In this document: positions 39,588 through 49,883 of the stretch, in pieces
Numbering within the stretch: the first letter of the stretch is position 1
How the letters are laid out: every line of letters starts with the position of its first letter
Source: Lentimonas sp. CC4
GTDB taxonomy: Bacteria > Verrucomicrobiota > Verrucomicrobiia > Opitutales > Coraliomargaritaceae
Length of the DNA stretch: 64,000 bases
NCBI RefSeq assembly: GCF_902728235.1
Contig: NZ_CACVBO010000001.1
Span: 3,186,001 to 3,250,000 of the forward strand
Reading direction: 5' to 3'
The notes under the pieces: model-generated
Told to the model about the DNA's origin: nothing
Seen by the model: only the letters and a program-made list of their open reading frames with translations
Database searches by the model: none
Program-made: the position numbers and the translations under genes

Positions 39588-40097
39588 TCAGCAGTCAAAG
39601 ATTACCAGCACTAGCCCGCTGCAATCGTGCTCATACTTATAAAAGTCCGACCAAAGGCCAGCGACTAGAAACGCGAACACAGAATCGCGATCCTCTTCGA
39701 TTCGACCTGATCCGATCCATTTCGACGTCTTCAAATCAAACACTCTAAAACGTGCTCCAAGCACTGGAATCACATTACCATTGAGCGTCCATTCCGCCAG
39801 CGCTTGCCCACTATGCTGTGGTTGCTCGTAGCCAAACACACTCATGTGCGCAGTCAGTGGCCGACTTGATGGTAAACGATGAGGCACCCGCTCGAAAAAA
39901 TCCACTTCACTGCCTTGATGCCAGTAAACGCGTGGTGCCTGCTTTGCACTAGGGTCCTCGCTCAACTGTCGACGAGCCGCATGACTGCGCAGGAACTTCG
40001 ATAATTCCGCCGTCACAAGTTCCGCCGCTGCAGGTTCTTGATGAGGTTCATCAAACCATGCAGGCTCTGAATAATTGGTTCCGTTCGATACTGACAT
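39588..40097 (-). CDS. hypothetical protein
   Basis: 169 aa, soluble, no membrane segment or signal. It is rich in Ala/Glu near the start and aromatic residues toward the end (SVFAFLVAGLWSDFYKYEHD). I do not recognise the family. ATG 40097 was chosen over 40118. It is the last of a run of closely spaced minus-strand genes that begins with the sucrose-phosphate synthase, 29 bp after the kinase gene. Confidence 0.6.
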   Translation of the reverse strand: MSVSNGTNYSEPAWFDEPHQEPAAAELVTAELSKFLRSHAARRQLSEDPSAKQAPRVYWHQGSEVDFFERVPHRLPSSRPLTAHMSVFGYEQPQHSGQALAEWTLNGNVIPVLGARFRVFDLKTSKWIGSGRIEEDRDSVFAFLVAGLWSDFYKYEHDCSGLVLVIFDC

Positions 40098-40126
40098 GAT
40101 ATAGCCGCGTAATGGCACTGAGACGC

Positions 40127-41095
40127 TCAGCCTACCAGTTCAGCAGTCAGTGCTTTCTCAAGTTCTTCAGGTAGCCCGTCATTCGATTTTTTACAAGCAA
40201 CTACCACCGCCCCGACGATCGGAGACATGAGACTCTTCTGTATCAGAATTTGTGGCTCAGTGGCCTTTAATCGAGTGATAAACCGCTCACGGAACAGTTC
40301 AGACTTCTCCAAAAGACCACCGACCAGAACTAGCGGAGCCTCTTCCAAATTCGATTTACGATACGTCACTGTGACTGTGCGAACCAACTCCTCTACTCCA
40401 CGATTAATAATATCGTCCGCATCGCTAACTCCAGCTTGAGCCAACTGTATCACCATAGGCGTGAGCGCAGCAACCTGTGGATTCGTGATTTCTCCGGTCT
40501 TTACCTTGCAAAGTAGCTCTTCAATGGAGGCGCAACGCAGGCGCTTTAAAACATTACGTTGCCATGGTCCCGCGGGCCGGCGGCCGTCAGATTCTTGGAA
40601 TGTCATCTGCATCGCTTGTTTGCCGATCCATGACCCGCTGCCCAAATCATCATAAGCCGGCCCCCAGCCACCAGTGCGGTGCGTTAGGCCATTTCCATCA
40701 CGCCCCAAGCAAATCGAACCAGTGCCAGCAATCAGCATTAGCCCAGGACGATTCGCAAGCGCACCGATCAGCGCGATATGCGCGTCGGATGTTAGAATCG
40801 GTGCCTCCGATGGCACAGGAGTCAAGCTGACTAACATCTCGCGTATTTCGTCTTTGTTTTTCGCGGACGCCGCACCAGCAAGTCCAAAGCATGAAGAGAT
40901 ATACTCAACATCATCCGGTAAATCCGTAAAGGTCTGGTCGAGCAACATTTGCAGATTACCATGCAACGCCTCCATACTCACTTGTTGAACATTTGATGGA
41001 CCTGACACAGCTCGCCCAAGGATGTCTCCAGTTTCTGAGACGAGAAGACTTCGCGTGCGGGTTCCACCACCATCAATACCTAAATATGCTCTCAT
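40127..41095 (-). CDS. BadF/BadG/BcrA/BcrD-type ATPase, probable N-acetylglucosamine/sugar kinase
   Basis: 322 aa ASKHA-fold kinase. Phosphate-1 motif YLGIDGGGTRTRSLL lies at the N-terminus, phosphate-2 LIAGTGSICLG near residue 110, and GGWGPAYDDLGSGSWIG with the substrate-side residues follows. The C-terminal VLVGGLLEKSELF completes the nucleotide site. Relatives include N-acetylglucosamine kinases; the substrate is not decided by sequence. The frame extends to TTG 41155, but ATG 41095 gives the right N-terminus. It is in the minus-strand run after the sucrose genes. Confidence 0.87.
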   Translation of the reverse strand: MRAYLGIDGGGTRTRSLLVSETGDILGRAVSGPSNVQQVSMEALHGNLQMLLDQTFTDLPDDVEYISSCFGLAGAASAKNKDEIREMLVSLTPVPSEAPILTSDAHIALIGALANRPGLMLIAGTGSICLGRDGNGLTHRTGGWGPAYDDLGSGSWIGKQAMQMTFQESDGRRPAGPWQRNVLKRLRCASIEELLCKVKTGEITNPQVAALTPMVIQLAQAGVSDADDIINRGVEELVRTVTVTYRKSNLEEAPLVLVGGLLEKSELFRERFITRLKATEPQILIQKSLMSPIVGAVVVACKKSNDGLPEELEKALTAELVG

Positions 41096-41185
41096 GCTAT
41101 AGCTTATACATGGATAAGCACGGAACACACAAGACAGAGGAATAAAAAAATGCAATTTACGAGGAAGAACACTAGACGACTTACT

Positions 41186-41857
41186 TCACAGAATCGTCGC
41201 TGTCGATGGCTTCGACTCCACCTCCAGCGCAAACGTATCCACGGGCTCAATGATTGATTTGATAAAGTCAGACCAATCTGCCCGAGCCACGCCCATGTCC
41301 ACTTGACCATCAAAGGTGGTAACCGTCTGATTTCTATTACGATATGCCGCGATCCGATCCCCCATCAAGTAACCGAATAAGCCTCCAAGGAAGAAACCAG
41401 CAATGAAGCAACCAGCCGTCACCTCCAGCGAGATGACCCGTAACACTACCACTTGTATCATCAAACCTAAAACACCAACGAAGGCCGCACCAATATATGA
41501 GAACGTTTTTTCAAAACCACTGACGATCTCATTGCCTACAATCAACGCATCAACCTTGCGCTTATCTTGGCAGGTAGTTGAAATTAGGACATATCTGGAC
41601 CGAACCATGCCCTTGCCCTTCACGCTATGTATATCACTCCCTTGAGTGAGGCTCACGACACCCTTGAAATCATAATACCGACACTCCAGCTCAACACCAT
41701 CGGCTGACTCATATTCTGAGACAGTCCAACCGTGTTGCTTCGCCATGCGCGCCTCAACGGCCCCAGTGATCCAGCGAAATAGCCCATTTGTTTGATCCGC
41801 GAGTGCCGTATCACTCAGTAAGTCTGGCTTTAATCTACGTGAATATCGATTAGGCAT
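41186..41857 (-). CDS. hypothetical membrane protein
   Basis: 223 aa. The N-terminal 120 residues are soluble (AVEARMAKQHGWTVSEYESA; YYDFKGVVSLTQGSDIHSVK). Two membrane helices follow near 130-155 and 158-180, the second with a Gly-rich face (AGCFIAGFFLGGLFGYLMGD). A short charged tail ends the protein. No family recognised. A TTG at 41893 would leave only 6 bp to the upstream gene. Together with the next protein it sits inside the sucrose operon, so a transport- or stress-related membrane role is possible but unproven. Confidence 0.6.
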   Translation of the reverse strand: MPNRYSRRLKPDLLSDTALADQTNGLFRWITGAVEARMAKQHGWTVSEYESADGVELECRYYDFKGVVSLTQGSDIHSVKGKGMVRSRYVLISTTCQDKRKVDALIVGNEIVSGFEKTFSYIGAAFVGVLGLMIQVVVLRVISLEVTAGCFIAGFFLGGLFGYLMGDRIAAYRNRNQTVTTFDGQVDMGVARADWSDFIKSIIEPVDTFALEVESKPSTATIL

Positions 41858-41899
41858 CGAAAACGTGTCTAACGTCCACGTAAACAACTTCAACTCAAT

Positions 41900-42463
41900 T
41901 CAACTGAGACAGGCTGGTTTAAGTGGGGCATTCGCCCATTTAACAATCCCCCAGATCATTAAACCGAGCGACGAAACCCCTGCGGCAAGTGCGATCAGCA
42001 CGCCTTTCACGATTAACCCAACGAAGCGGCCTAAGCTAAAAGGAGAAAACGAAACGATCCGAGGCTCTGAATCTCCTGTGACATTGAGTGTGACCTGACC
42101 AGCATCAGCCACCTCAACATAGCCTATGCTCTGACGCGCACGCCCATTCGACGAGAAGGTGGTATTCGCGGCACTCACTAACTCAAGCACCACGCCGCCC
42201 TTCCCTATCATCTCAATCTCTAAGCCATCTGGTAGTTCCTGTGCGTGATGATAGGTGCGGCCATCATACTCGGTCTGATAGTCATGCCACAGATAGTAGC
42301 GCCCTGGCGTCTCAACAAAAGCCATTGCGGTGCCTGGCGCTACAAATTCAACGAGATCGGTGCTGTCACGAAGTAATATCAGCACAATGGCCAAAGGCAC
42401 ACAAATCACACCCACTGCAAACAGTAGCACGCCTGCAATCATTTGTTTCAGTCCTGGTCTCAT
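41900..42463 (-). CDS. hypothetical two-helix membrane protein
   Basis: 187 aa. A membrane helix near the N-terminus (IAGVLLFAVGVICVPLAIVL) and one near the C-terminus (VGLIVKGVLIALAAGVSSLG) bracket a domain of about 110 aa that would face outward, with YYLWHDYQTEYDGRTYH and a beta-rich part (GQVTLNVTGDSEPRIVSF). No family recognised. It starts 11 bp after amylosucrase ends, so it is almost certainly in the same transcript. A frame open to GTG 42493 overlaps amylosucrase. Confidence 0.62.
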   Translation of the reverse strand: MRPGLKQMIAGVLLFAVGVICVPLAIVLILLRDSTDLVEFVAPGTAMAFVETPGRYYLWHDYQTEYDGRTYHHAQELPDGLEIEMIGKGGVVLELVSAANTTFSSNGRARQSIGYVEVADAGQVTLNVTGDSEPRIVSFSPFSLGRFVGLIVKGVLIALAAGVSSLGLMIWGIVKWANAPLKPACLS

Positions 42464-42474
42464 CCATGTCCCAT

Positions 42475-44433
42475 TTAATGTTCTTCCAGCCACAGTAGCT
42501 CATACGGTGCGAGTGAAGTCGTCCCACTGGTGGAATACACACGCTCAGAAAAATAGTCCCGCATAAAGTGCGACAAGCCCGCGTAACGTAAGTCCGTCAA
42601 ATCGATTGACTGTGACTTCTCTGAAAAGTTAGCCAGCACCACGATTTGACAGCCCTCTTCCCAACGTCGATATGCTAAAATATGTGGATGCTCTGTAAAC
42701 AGCAGTTCCATCTGATTGCCCTGCAATGCAGGCATCTGCTTACGCCCATACAGAATGCGGCAAATCATATCGAAGCAATAACGACGGTAATCCGAACCAT
42801 CCGCAGCGTCTTCGATCACCGACCAATCCATTGATGGACGATGAATCCAGCGACTGTCATCTGACTTATCTGAATCACTCAAATAACTGTAGTCGTTAAA
42901 AATCGCCCATTCTTCACCCATAAACAACATGGGAATGCCACCAATACTACAAAGCACGCCGTAAACCATTCGCATCCGCCGCAAGGCCATCTCAGTCAAT
43001 CGACGGTCAGACTGAGTGATCGCCTGTTCCATTCCGATCAAAGAAGCCATCGTGCCTGAAACGCGCATATCCCCCGTCTCTTCATTATGCTGAAAAGGCA
43101 CCCCGCGTGAGAAGCTGCCCTCAAATTGCCCAGTGTAGAAAGCATTCAAGAAACTTCGATGATCGTCTGGATTGATTCCGACCTGCCAGGCATCACCATT
43201 ATCAAACGACCACCCGATATCATCGTGGCAACGTAGATAATTAAGCCATGCCGAACCGGCTGGCAATGACTGCCGATGACTCAGGGACTGCCGCAACAAT
43301 TTCACCTCACGCGTCGCTAATGCTTCCCACAACAATGCCATCAGAGTCGGGTTATAGGAGATCTGGCACTCTTCAGGACTAATGTAACGCACCACATCGT
43401 CAGGATGCACAATTGCCTCCGATTTAAAGACCAAACTAGGAGCCACGATACGACAAAGTGCATTAAACGCCTGAATCAATAAATGCGCTTCAGGCAAATT
43501 CTCGCAACTAGTCCCCATTTGTTTCCAAATAAATGCAACCGCATCTAAGCGCAGCACTTCGACTCCAGTATTGGCCAAATACAGCATCTCCTTTGCCATC
43601 GCACAAAACACTTCAGGATTCGCGTATTTCAAGTCCCACTGGAAACTGTTAAAAGACGTCCAAATCCATTTCTGTAAGCTTTCGTGCCAACTGAAGTTAC
43701 CGCGTCGAATCGTCGGAAATATCTCACGTAGCGTTTCTTCATAACGATCCGGCATCGTTCGATCATCAAACAGGTAATAGTAATCCTGATACGCACGCTC
43801 CCCCTCCTGCGCTTTTAATGCCCACTCATGATCATCAGAGGTATGGTTAAAGACAAAATCCAGCACCAGCGAAATACCTGCGCTGCGCAGTTCTGTAGCA
43901 AGTTTACGTAGCTCTTGCATACTGCCCAACTTGGGGTCGACACTCCTGTAATCCGAGACAGCATAACCGCCGTCACTGTTACCTTCACGCGCCAAAAAGA
44001 GAGGCATCAGATGCAGATACGTTAAACCGATTTCCTTAAAGTATGGCACTTTCTCCCGCAAACGGTGAATATCCCCGGCAAACAAATCGACATAAAGCGA
44101 CGCTCCTACCATTCGTTCCGACTGAAACCAATTAGGATCATTTTCGCGCCGCAAGTCCAAGCCGCGCAACTCACCGCTGCGCTCCATCCACGAATCCACC
44201 ATCGCCTTAACGATCTCAGTCAAATGATAAAAGAAATCGTAGTGCTGCCCATAGATACGATACAACAACCCGAACAAGCGCGGCCAATGCCGCTCAAAGC
44301 GAGCGTCGAGCAGTTCTATCGACTCATGCGAAACTACATGATTGCCTGACGAACCACGGATACGCTCATGGACGATTGGGCGCAATCGTTCCAACGAGCG
44401 GTCCGCTTCGTATTTTAAATCAAACTCAAGCAT
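42475..44433 (-). CDS. amylosucrase (GH13)
   Basis: 652 aa, cytoplasmic, full length for the family. Transfers glucose from sucrose to an alpha-1,4-glucan and releases fructose. An N-terminal helical domain (about 1-90) is typical. GH13 regions: DFVFNHTSDDHEW (I), VEVLRLDAVAFIWK with the nucleophile Asp (II), LVFKSEAIVHPDDV with the acid/base Glu (III), YLRCHDDIGWSFD with the stabilising Asp (IV). GNSDGGYAVSDYRSVDPKLG is the strand-2 amylosucrase block. It overlaps the 3' end of the synthase gene by eight bases, so synthesis and use of sucrose are co-expressed. Confidence 0.93.
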   Translation of the reverse strand: MLEFDLKYEADRSLERLRPIVHERIRGSSGNHVVSHESIELLDARFERHWPRLFGLLYRIYGQHYDFFYHLTEIVKAMVDSWMERSGELRGLDLRRENDPNWFQSERMVGASLYVDLFAGDIHRLREKVPYFKEIGLTYLHLMPLFLAREGNSDGGYAVSDYRSVDPKLGSMQELRKLATELRSAGISLVLDFVFNHTSDDHEWALKAQEGERAYQDYYYLFDDRTMPDRYEETLREIFPTIRRGNFSWHESLQKWIWTSFNSFQWDLKYANPEVFCAMAKEMLYLANTGVEVLRLDAVAFIWKQMGTSCENLPEAHLLIQAFNALCRIVAPSLVFKSEAIVHPDDVVRYISPEECQISYNPTLMALLWEALATREVKLLRQSLSHRQSLPAGSAWLNYLRCHDDIGWSFDNGDAWQVGINPDDHRSFLNAFYTGQFEGSFSRGVPFQHNEETGDMRVSGTMASLIGMEQAITQSDRRLTEMALRRMRMVYGVLCSIGGIPMLFMGEEWAIFNDYSYLSDSDKSDDSRWIHRPSMDWSVIEDAADGSDYRRYCFDMICRILYGRKQMPALQGNQMELLFTEHPHILAYRRWEEGCQIVVLANFSEKSQSIDLTDLRYAGLSHFMRDYFSERVYSTSGTTSLAPYELLWLEEH

Positions 44434-46603
44434 CTGGTTCAGTTACGCGATCATTCGGTATGCGTATATCTTCAAGGAAATTATAATAATCAATTCCTTC
44501 GATGATTCCAGCAGCGTGGTTACCTTCTGCAAAGTATACCCGCGGATGACGTCGAAGTTTTTCAAGCTCCTTGCTATAATTCCCAACAACGACTCCCAAG
44601 GTGTTTCCACTCAGCATGGTTTCATCATTCCCGGAATCCCCCGCAACCAAGACACTTTCCATCGGAAAACCCCACTTGTATGCCATATGACGAATGCTCA
44701 ACCCGCTTCCAGCGCGAAAAGGAATCACATCCAAAAACATTCCCAGTGATACAATCAGATTCGCGCGAATTCCATTTTCACGCAGCATACGGCGAATCGC
44801 AGCAACCTTAGGTGCAACTTTCGCATCATAGCCATAGCTAATCTTGAAGCGAGACTGCTCGTGTTCATCTTGATAATGTAGACCATCAACCGTCGCGAGT
44901 AACTGGCGTATTGCCTCTGGTTCCCAACGAAAATCTATATGCTGCTGCCAACTCGTATCTTTAGTGAGATTCTTACCATAATAGATTTCAGTGCCAACCG
45001 CGGCAATCAACACTTCGGGGCGAGGCATGTCGTGCGCATCAATTAACTGTAAGGCTTCCTCATAGCAGCGTCCGGTCGCGATTCCAAAACCGATGTTCTC
45101 ATCGACTTGGGCAATCAAATCAAAGAACCGATGCATCGCATCATCATCGCCAGTCAGTGTATTGTCGATATCAGCTACCACCAAACGATCAATCTGTGGC
45201 AGATTACGTGGCTTCCGTCCTCGACGTAAGATTGGATTGGGGTCCGCTTGCACAACAATTTCTTTTACACTCCGCATGTAGCGATCACAGTGCGTGTCCC
45301 AAGAGTAATACTCGTGCACATTCTTCAACCCAGCCTTGGACCAAACAGACCATTGCTCAGGCTCTAATAAAGCGTGCATCAATGCGCGCTCAATCGACTC
45401 AGGATCGAAGGGATCCACCAGACAACCATTGTGGCAATTACCAATAATATCATTGGGGCCACCATTGTTAGTCGCGACAATAGGAGCGCCGCTGGCAGCA
45501 GCTTCCAGCAGTGTTAAGCCGAATGGTTCTGTCATCGCAGCATTCACAAAAACGCCTCCAGTTCGAGTGATCTCACGATACAGTGTCGGCACTTCACGAG
45601 GCTCATGTTGCTTCGGATACGCCACCTTACCGTAAAGATCATACACATCGATTAAGGTCAAAATACGTGTCAATACAGTGCGCTGTCCAGCTGGCATCGA
45701 GCGGATGTCATCACGACTTCCAAGAATTAAAACTAGATTGGCACGCCGCTGCAGAGCGGGCGACTCTCCATACACCTTCACTAGCATTTCTAAATTTTTA
45801 CGCTCATCAGGCCGAGCCATCGCCGCGATGATTGGCTTGTCTGGCTCCTTCAAAAAACTACGAATAGAAGCTACCAAATCAGACTGCGCTTCATCCTCAA
45901 TCGGCGGGTGAAATGCGCCCAAATCAATACCCGGCGGAATCACTTCCATGCGTTCAGGAACGTAGTGTTCATAGCACTCGTATTGTTCCTTCACTTCCTG
46001 ATGCGTGCTGGTGCAGATCAATGAACAAGTCTCCAGCGCAAATTCTTCCGCCTCAATACGTCGTGAAAGGCGATAGCGTTCCTCCATTTTCTCTTCACTG
46101 ATTCCCGACTCCAACAAACGCTCTTTTTTGATGCGCCCCAAAGAGTGACCAGTAAATACAAAAGGCACACCCAATAGACGAGCGAGTTGCCCTCCACCAT
46201 AACCAGACTCGGCATAGTGCCCATGAATCACATCCGGAAAGGATCGGTTCTTTTGAAAATATTGCAGACACTGATCCACAAAAGATTCCATGTATGGCCA
46301 TAACCGAGTCTTACTAATGTAACGTTTAGGACCAAAAGCAATACGGACAATCGATGCCTTGTCATTCAACGGCTCAATTAGTTTGGCATAATCAGAGTCG
46401 ACTCGCTCATCGATAACATGCCGCGTAATCAAATCAACATGCGCGACATCCTCCCGCTTCGACAGTGCACGCGCCAGTTCGATTACATAACGCGTTTGAC
46501 CGCCAGTGTCCTCATCACGCCCATACTCTGGATCCGAGCCACGTATTAAACCATGCAAGCTAATTAAAGCTATGCGTATTCCTTTATCACTTTTATTGCT
46601 CAT
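44426..46603 (-). CDS. sucrose-phosphate synthase with C-terminal sucrose-phosphatase domain
   Basis: 725 aa. The N-terminal GT4 glycosyltransferase (about 1-460) begins ISLHGLIRGSDPEYGRDEDT and GGQTRYVIELARAL, and ends with the acidic motif EPFGLTLLEAAASGAPIVAT and NNGGPNDI. It makes sucrose 6-phosphate from UDP-glucose and fructose 6-phosphate. A HAD domain follows (about 480-725): motif I LVVADIDNTLTGDDDAM, GFGIATGRCYEEAL, and the end motif VLVAGDSGNDETMLSG. The intact HAD motifs suggest the phosphatase step is also catalysed. It starts at ATG 46603. The promoter is in the A/T-rich 285 bp shared with the divergent phosphatase gene. Confidence 0.93.
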   Translation of the reverse strand: MSNKSDKGIRIALISLHGLIRGSDPEYGRDEDTGGQTRYVIELARALSKREDVAHVDLITRHVIDERVDSDYAKLIEPLNDKASIVRIAFGPKRYISKTRLWPYMESFVDQCLQYFQKNRSFPDVIHGHYAESGYGGGQLARLLGVPFVFTGHSLGRIKKERLLESGISEEKMEERYRLSRRIEAEEFALETCSLICTSTHQEVKEQYECYEHYVPERMEVIPPGIDLGAFHPPIEDEAQSDLVASIRSFLKEPDKPIIAAMARPDERKNLEMLVKVYGESPALQRRANLVLILGSRDDIRSMPAGQRTVLTRILTLIDVYDLYGKVAYPKQHEPREVPTLYREITRTGGVFVNAAMTEPFGLTLLEAAASGAPIVATNNGGPNDIIGNCHNGCLVDPFDPESIERALMHALLEPEQWSVWSKAGLKNVHEYYSWDTHCDRYMRSVKEIVVQADPNPILRRGRKPRNLPQIDRLVVADIDNTLTGDDDAMHRFFDLIAQVDENIGFGIATGRCYEEALQLIDAHDMPRPEVLIAAVGTEIYYGKNLTKDTSWQQHIDFRWEPEAIRQLLATVDGLHYQDEHEQSRFKISYGYDAKVAPKVAAIRRMLRENGIRANLIVSLGMFLDVIPFRAGSGLSIRHMAYKWGFPMESVLVAGDSGNDETMLSGNTLGVVVGNYSKELEKLRRHPRVYFAEGNHAAGIIEGIDYYNFLEDIRIPNDRVTEPDA

Positions 46604-46888
46604 CGTATTTTTGTTAAATATCAGATATATAAACCCGACAGGAATGCCGAAGTTATCTATATATAAAATTTATATTTTAATGCGAGGGTTAAACCATAAC
46701 ACGCCTGTCAACCGTTAGTATTTAACAGACGGTTCAGTCGCCTTCAGATTATACATTTTTACTAGATAGAACAGAACCCAAAACACGGTCGCACAATACA
46801 CGCCTAGGCGCGTAAATCAAATGCAGCAACCAGTTAAATGACAAGAAGGGTTGAAGACAAACAGAAGTGCTGCTATACCATCACTCTT

Positions 46889-47713
46889 ATGCAACAGATA
46901 ATGACCAGCACCATCGCGACAACGTCTCCTTTTGTATTAGTTACCGACCTAGACGGAACACTGATCCCCTTAAAAGACAGTGCAGAGAACACTGAAGCTC
47001 TCAATATACTGGCTGACAACATATCCGATAAAAACATCAAATTTGTCTACGCTACTGGACGTCACTACGCATCCGTCCTTGAAGCAATGAAACAATACGA
47101 ACTACCCAAACCTGACTGGATCATTTGTGATGTCGGCACCTCCATCTACATCAAAGATGATTCTGGGTATACACCCTTTAAGCACTACCAAGAGTATTTG
47201 AGCACACGCACCCAAAAGCTCCCTCGCGAACGAATTGAGGAATTACTATCACATATAGCCGGACTCAACGCACAGGATAGCGAACACCAAGGTTTATTTA
47301 AAATAAGTTACTACTGTAGAATCACGCTACTTGAACAGTTAATTCATCAAGTGAATGGGAAGCTAAAGCAATTGAATCTCCCCTACCATTGTATGGGTAG
47401 CATCGACCCTTTCGAGAATCGTGGCCTTCTTGACATACTTCCCACAAGCGTCGATAAATCTCATGCGATCGATTGGCTTACAACACACGCAAATTTCAGC
47501 TCCGAAGAAGTTGTCTACGCTGGCGACTCTGGGAACGACTACGCAGCACTTTGCGCATTCAAATCGATCCTCGTCGGCAACGCCAGCGATGGGCTCGCAG
47601 AGCAGGTCATAAAATCGAAGGCACACTCAGCCGCAAAGACTTTTTACCATGCCAAAGGCTTCGCGACCAGTGGGGTTGTCGAAGGCTGCAAACACTATGG
47701 TTTGATCCGCTAG
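46889..47713 (+). CDS. free-standing sucrose-phosphatase-like HAD hydrolase
   Basis: 274 aa. Motif I is VLVTDLDGTLIPL, then KFVYATGRHYASVLEAMKQY, PDWIICDVGTSIY, KISYYCRITLLEQL, and the end motif VVYAGDSGNDYAALCAFK followed by ILVGNASDGL. This is the SPP/Cof-like HAD layout and matches the HAD half of the neighbouring synthase. It removes phosphate from sucrose 6-phosphate if the assignment holds. ATG 46889 was chosen over an upstream frame to 46838; ATG 46901 is also possible. It is divergent from the synthase, so the cluster carries two phosphatase activities. Confidence 0.85.
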   Translation: MQQIMTSTIATTSPFVLVTDLDGTLIPLKDSAENTEALNILADNISDKNIKFVYATGRHYASVLEAMKQYELPKPDWIICDVGTSIYIKDDSGYTPFKHYQEYLSTRTQKLPRERIEELLSHIAGLNAQDSEHQGLFKISYYCRITLLEQLIHQVNGKLKQLNLPYHCMGSIDPFENRGLLDILPTSVDKSHAIDWLTTHANFSSEEVVYAGDSGNDYAALCAFKSILVGNASDGLAEQVIKSKAHSAAKTFYHAKGFATSGVVEGCKHYGLIR

Positions 47714-47729
47714 GATAACGCACCTGAAG

Positions 47730-49790
47730 CTAGCGCTTCTTTTTAGGCAATCCTTTAGCATTATAAACCGCCTTCTTACGCTTGTGCGGCTTTGCCTTTG
47801 CACTACCCGTCGCTCCGCCGCCGTGCTTACCTGTCTGCAGTGTATCGATCTGATCGCGCAGCATTGCGGCTTTCTCAAATTCCAGTTTCTGCGCCGCTTC
47901 CAACATCTCGCTCTCCAACTCAGCGATCACATGTGCCACATCGATGTCGCCAGACTCAGCTGCGAGCAAGTCATGCCCCTCAGTTTCGTCATAGCGTTTG
48001 CCAGGCGCTTGCAGGCTCTCATCAATGCTGCGCTTCACACCTGCGGGAGTAATTCCATGCTCGGTGTTGTATGCCAACTGCTTTTCCCGCCGCGCTCCAG
48101 TGACTTCTAATGTCTGGTTAATGGAATTCGTCATAACATCCGCATACAGTATAACGCGGCCTTTCTCATGACGTGCGGCACGGCCTGCGGTTTGGATCAA
48201 GCTCGTCGCGCTACGCAGAAAGCCTTCCTTATCCGCATCGAGGATGGCAACCAATGCCACCTCGGGAAGATCCAACCCCTCACGCAATAAGTTGACTCCG
48301 ATCAGCACGTCGAACTCACCCAACCTCAAACGCCGAAGAATCTCTACACGCTCGATCGCATCGATATCCGAATGCAAATACTCCACACTCAGGCCCGACT
48401 CGCGCAAATAGTCGGCCAAATCCTCCGACATGCGCTTTGTCAACGTCGTCGCGAGCGTGCGCTCGCCTTGCTCCGTAGCCTTGCGGACCTCACCCATGAA
48501 GTCTTCGACCTGCCCCTTGATCGGACGAATCTCCATTACCGGGTCAATTAACCCCGTCGGGCGAATCACTTGCTCCGCAATGACCGATGAGACTTCTAAC
48601 TCATGCGCTGCTGGTGTGGCTGACACATAGATCGTTTGATCCGTGATCGATTCAAACTCCTCAAAGGTCTGTGGACGATTGTCCATCGCCGAAGGCAAAC
48701 GAAATCCATACTCTACCAAACGCTCCTTGCGTGCCCGATCGCCATTATACATTGCCCGCACTTGCGGCAACGTCGCGTGACTCTCATCAATGAAAAGTAG
48801 AAAGTCATCGGGAAAGAAGTCGATCAGGCAAAATGGACGCTCACCTGGCTTACGGCCCGACAGATAGCGCGAATAATTTTCAATACCCGTGCAAAACCCC
48901 ATCTCCTGTAATAGCTCAATATCATATTCCGTGCGCATACGAATACGTTGCGCCTCCAGAAGTAAGTTCTGCGATTCAAACCACGCGATACGATCGTCCA
49001 ACTCAGCGCGTATCTGTGGCACTGTCTCCGCAATTTTCTCCTTGGGCGTCGCGTATTGAGTCGCCGGATACAGATTAAATATGTCCAACACCGCAGCAGT
49101 TGCGCCAGTCAACGGATCCAATTCGCGAATGCTCTCGATTTCATCACCCCAGAATTCCACACGAATAGCAGTCTCCATATAGGCCGGAAAGATATCGACC
49201 ACATCACCACGCACACGAAATGTGCCACGCTTGAAAGCGACATCATTACGCTCATATAGCACCTCAACGAGACGTTCGAGGAACTCATCTCTAGAAATCT
49301 CCATGCCCGCTTCCAGCGGAATCATCATCTCTTTAAAATCCTCAGGCGAACCGAGTCCGTAGATGCAAGAGACACTGGCAATCACGATGACATCCTTGCG
49401 ACTGATCAACGATGAGGATGCAGCAATGCGTAGGCGCTCAATCTCATCGTTAATCGAAGAGTCCTTCTCGATATAGGTATCGGTTTGAGGGATATAGGCC
49501 TCAGGCTGGTAGTAGTCGTAAAAGCTGACAAAATACTCGACCGCATTATCAGGAAAGAAGGACTTAAACTCCGAGTAAAGTTGTGCGGCTAAAGTTTTAT
49601 TATGCGAGAGAATCAGTGTCGGACGTTGCAGCTGCTGGATCATATTCGCCATCGTGAATGTTTTCCCCGAGCCAGTCACACCGAGCAAAGTCTGGCGTTT
49701 ATTGCCCGCACGCACCGACTCCACCAAGGCCTGAATCGCCTGAGGCTGATCGCCTTGCGGTTGATAGTCACTGTTTAGTTTAAAATCCAC
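47730..49790 (-). CDS. uvrB: excinuclease ABC subunit B
   Basis: 686 aa. DNA-damage verification subunit of nucleotide excision repair. Walker A is [15 protein letters not shown]; the beta-hairpin region is [34 protein letters not shown] is motif II; the helicase C-terminal motifs include [14 protein letters not shown] and QTAGRAAR. The UVR coiled coil at the end ([20 protein letters not shown]) binds UvrC. GTG 49790 (V-D-F-K-L-N-S-D-Y) matches the family N-terminus; the open frame to 50021 encodes the translated tandem repeat and is not real protein. Confidence 0.96.
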   Translation of the reverse strand: MDFKLNSDYQPQGDQPQAIQALVESVRAGNKRQTLLGVTGSGKTFTMANMIQQLQRPTLILSHNKTLAAQLYSEFKSFFPDNAVEYFVSFYDYYQPEAYIPQTDTYIEKDSSINDEIERLRIAASSSLISRKDVIVIASVSCIYGLGSPEDFKEMMIPLEAGMEISRDEFLERLVEVLYERNDVAFKRGTFRVRGDVVDIFPAYMETAIRVEFWGDEIESIRELDPLTGATAAVLDIFNLYPATQYATPKEKIAETVPQIRAELDDRIAWFESQNLLLEAQRIRMRTEYDIELLQEMGFCTGIENYSRYLSGRKPGERPFCLIDFFPDDFLLFIDESHATLPQVRAMYNGDRARKERLVEYGFRLPSAMDNRPQTFEEFESITDQTIYVSATPAAHELEVSSVIAEQVIRPTGLIDPVMEIRPIKGQVEDFMGEVRKATEQGERTLATTLTKRMSEDLADYLRESGLSVEYLHSDIDAIERVEILRRLRLGEFDVLIGVNLLREGLDLPEVALVAILDADKEGFLRSATSLIQTAGRAARHEKGRVILYADVMTNSINQTLEVTGARREKQLAYNTEHGITPAGVKRSIDESLQAPGKRYDETEGHDLLAAESGDIDVAHVIAELESEMLEAAQKLEFEKAAMLRDQIDTLQTGKHGGGATGSAKAKPHKRKKAVYNAKGLPKKKR

Positions 49791-49883
49791 ACCACCACAG
49801 AAAACGAGGAACGATGTATGGGCAAGCGGAAGCGCCTGAATCCTACGTTGAAGCGACTGATATGCGCAACCCAAGTCGTAGCG

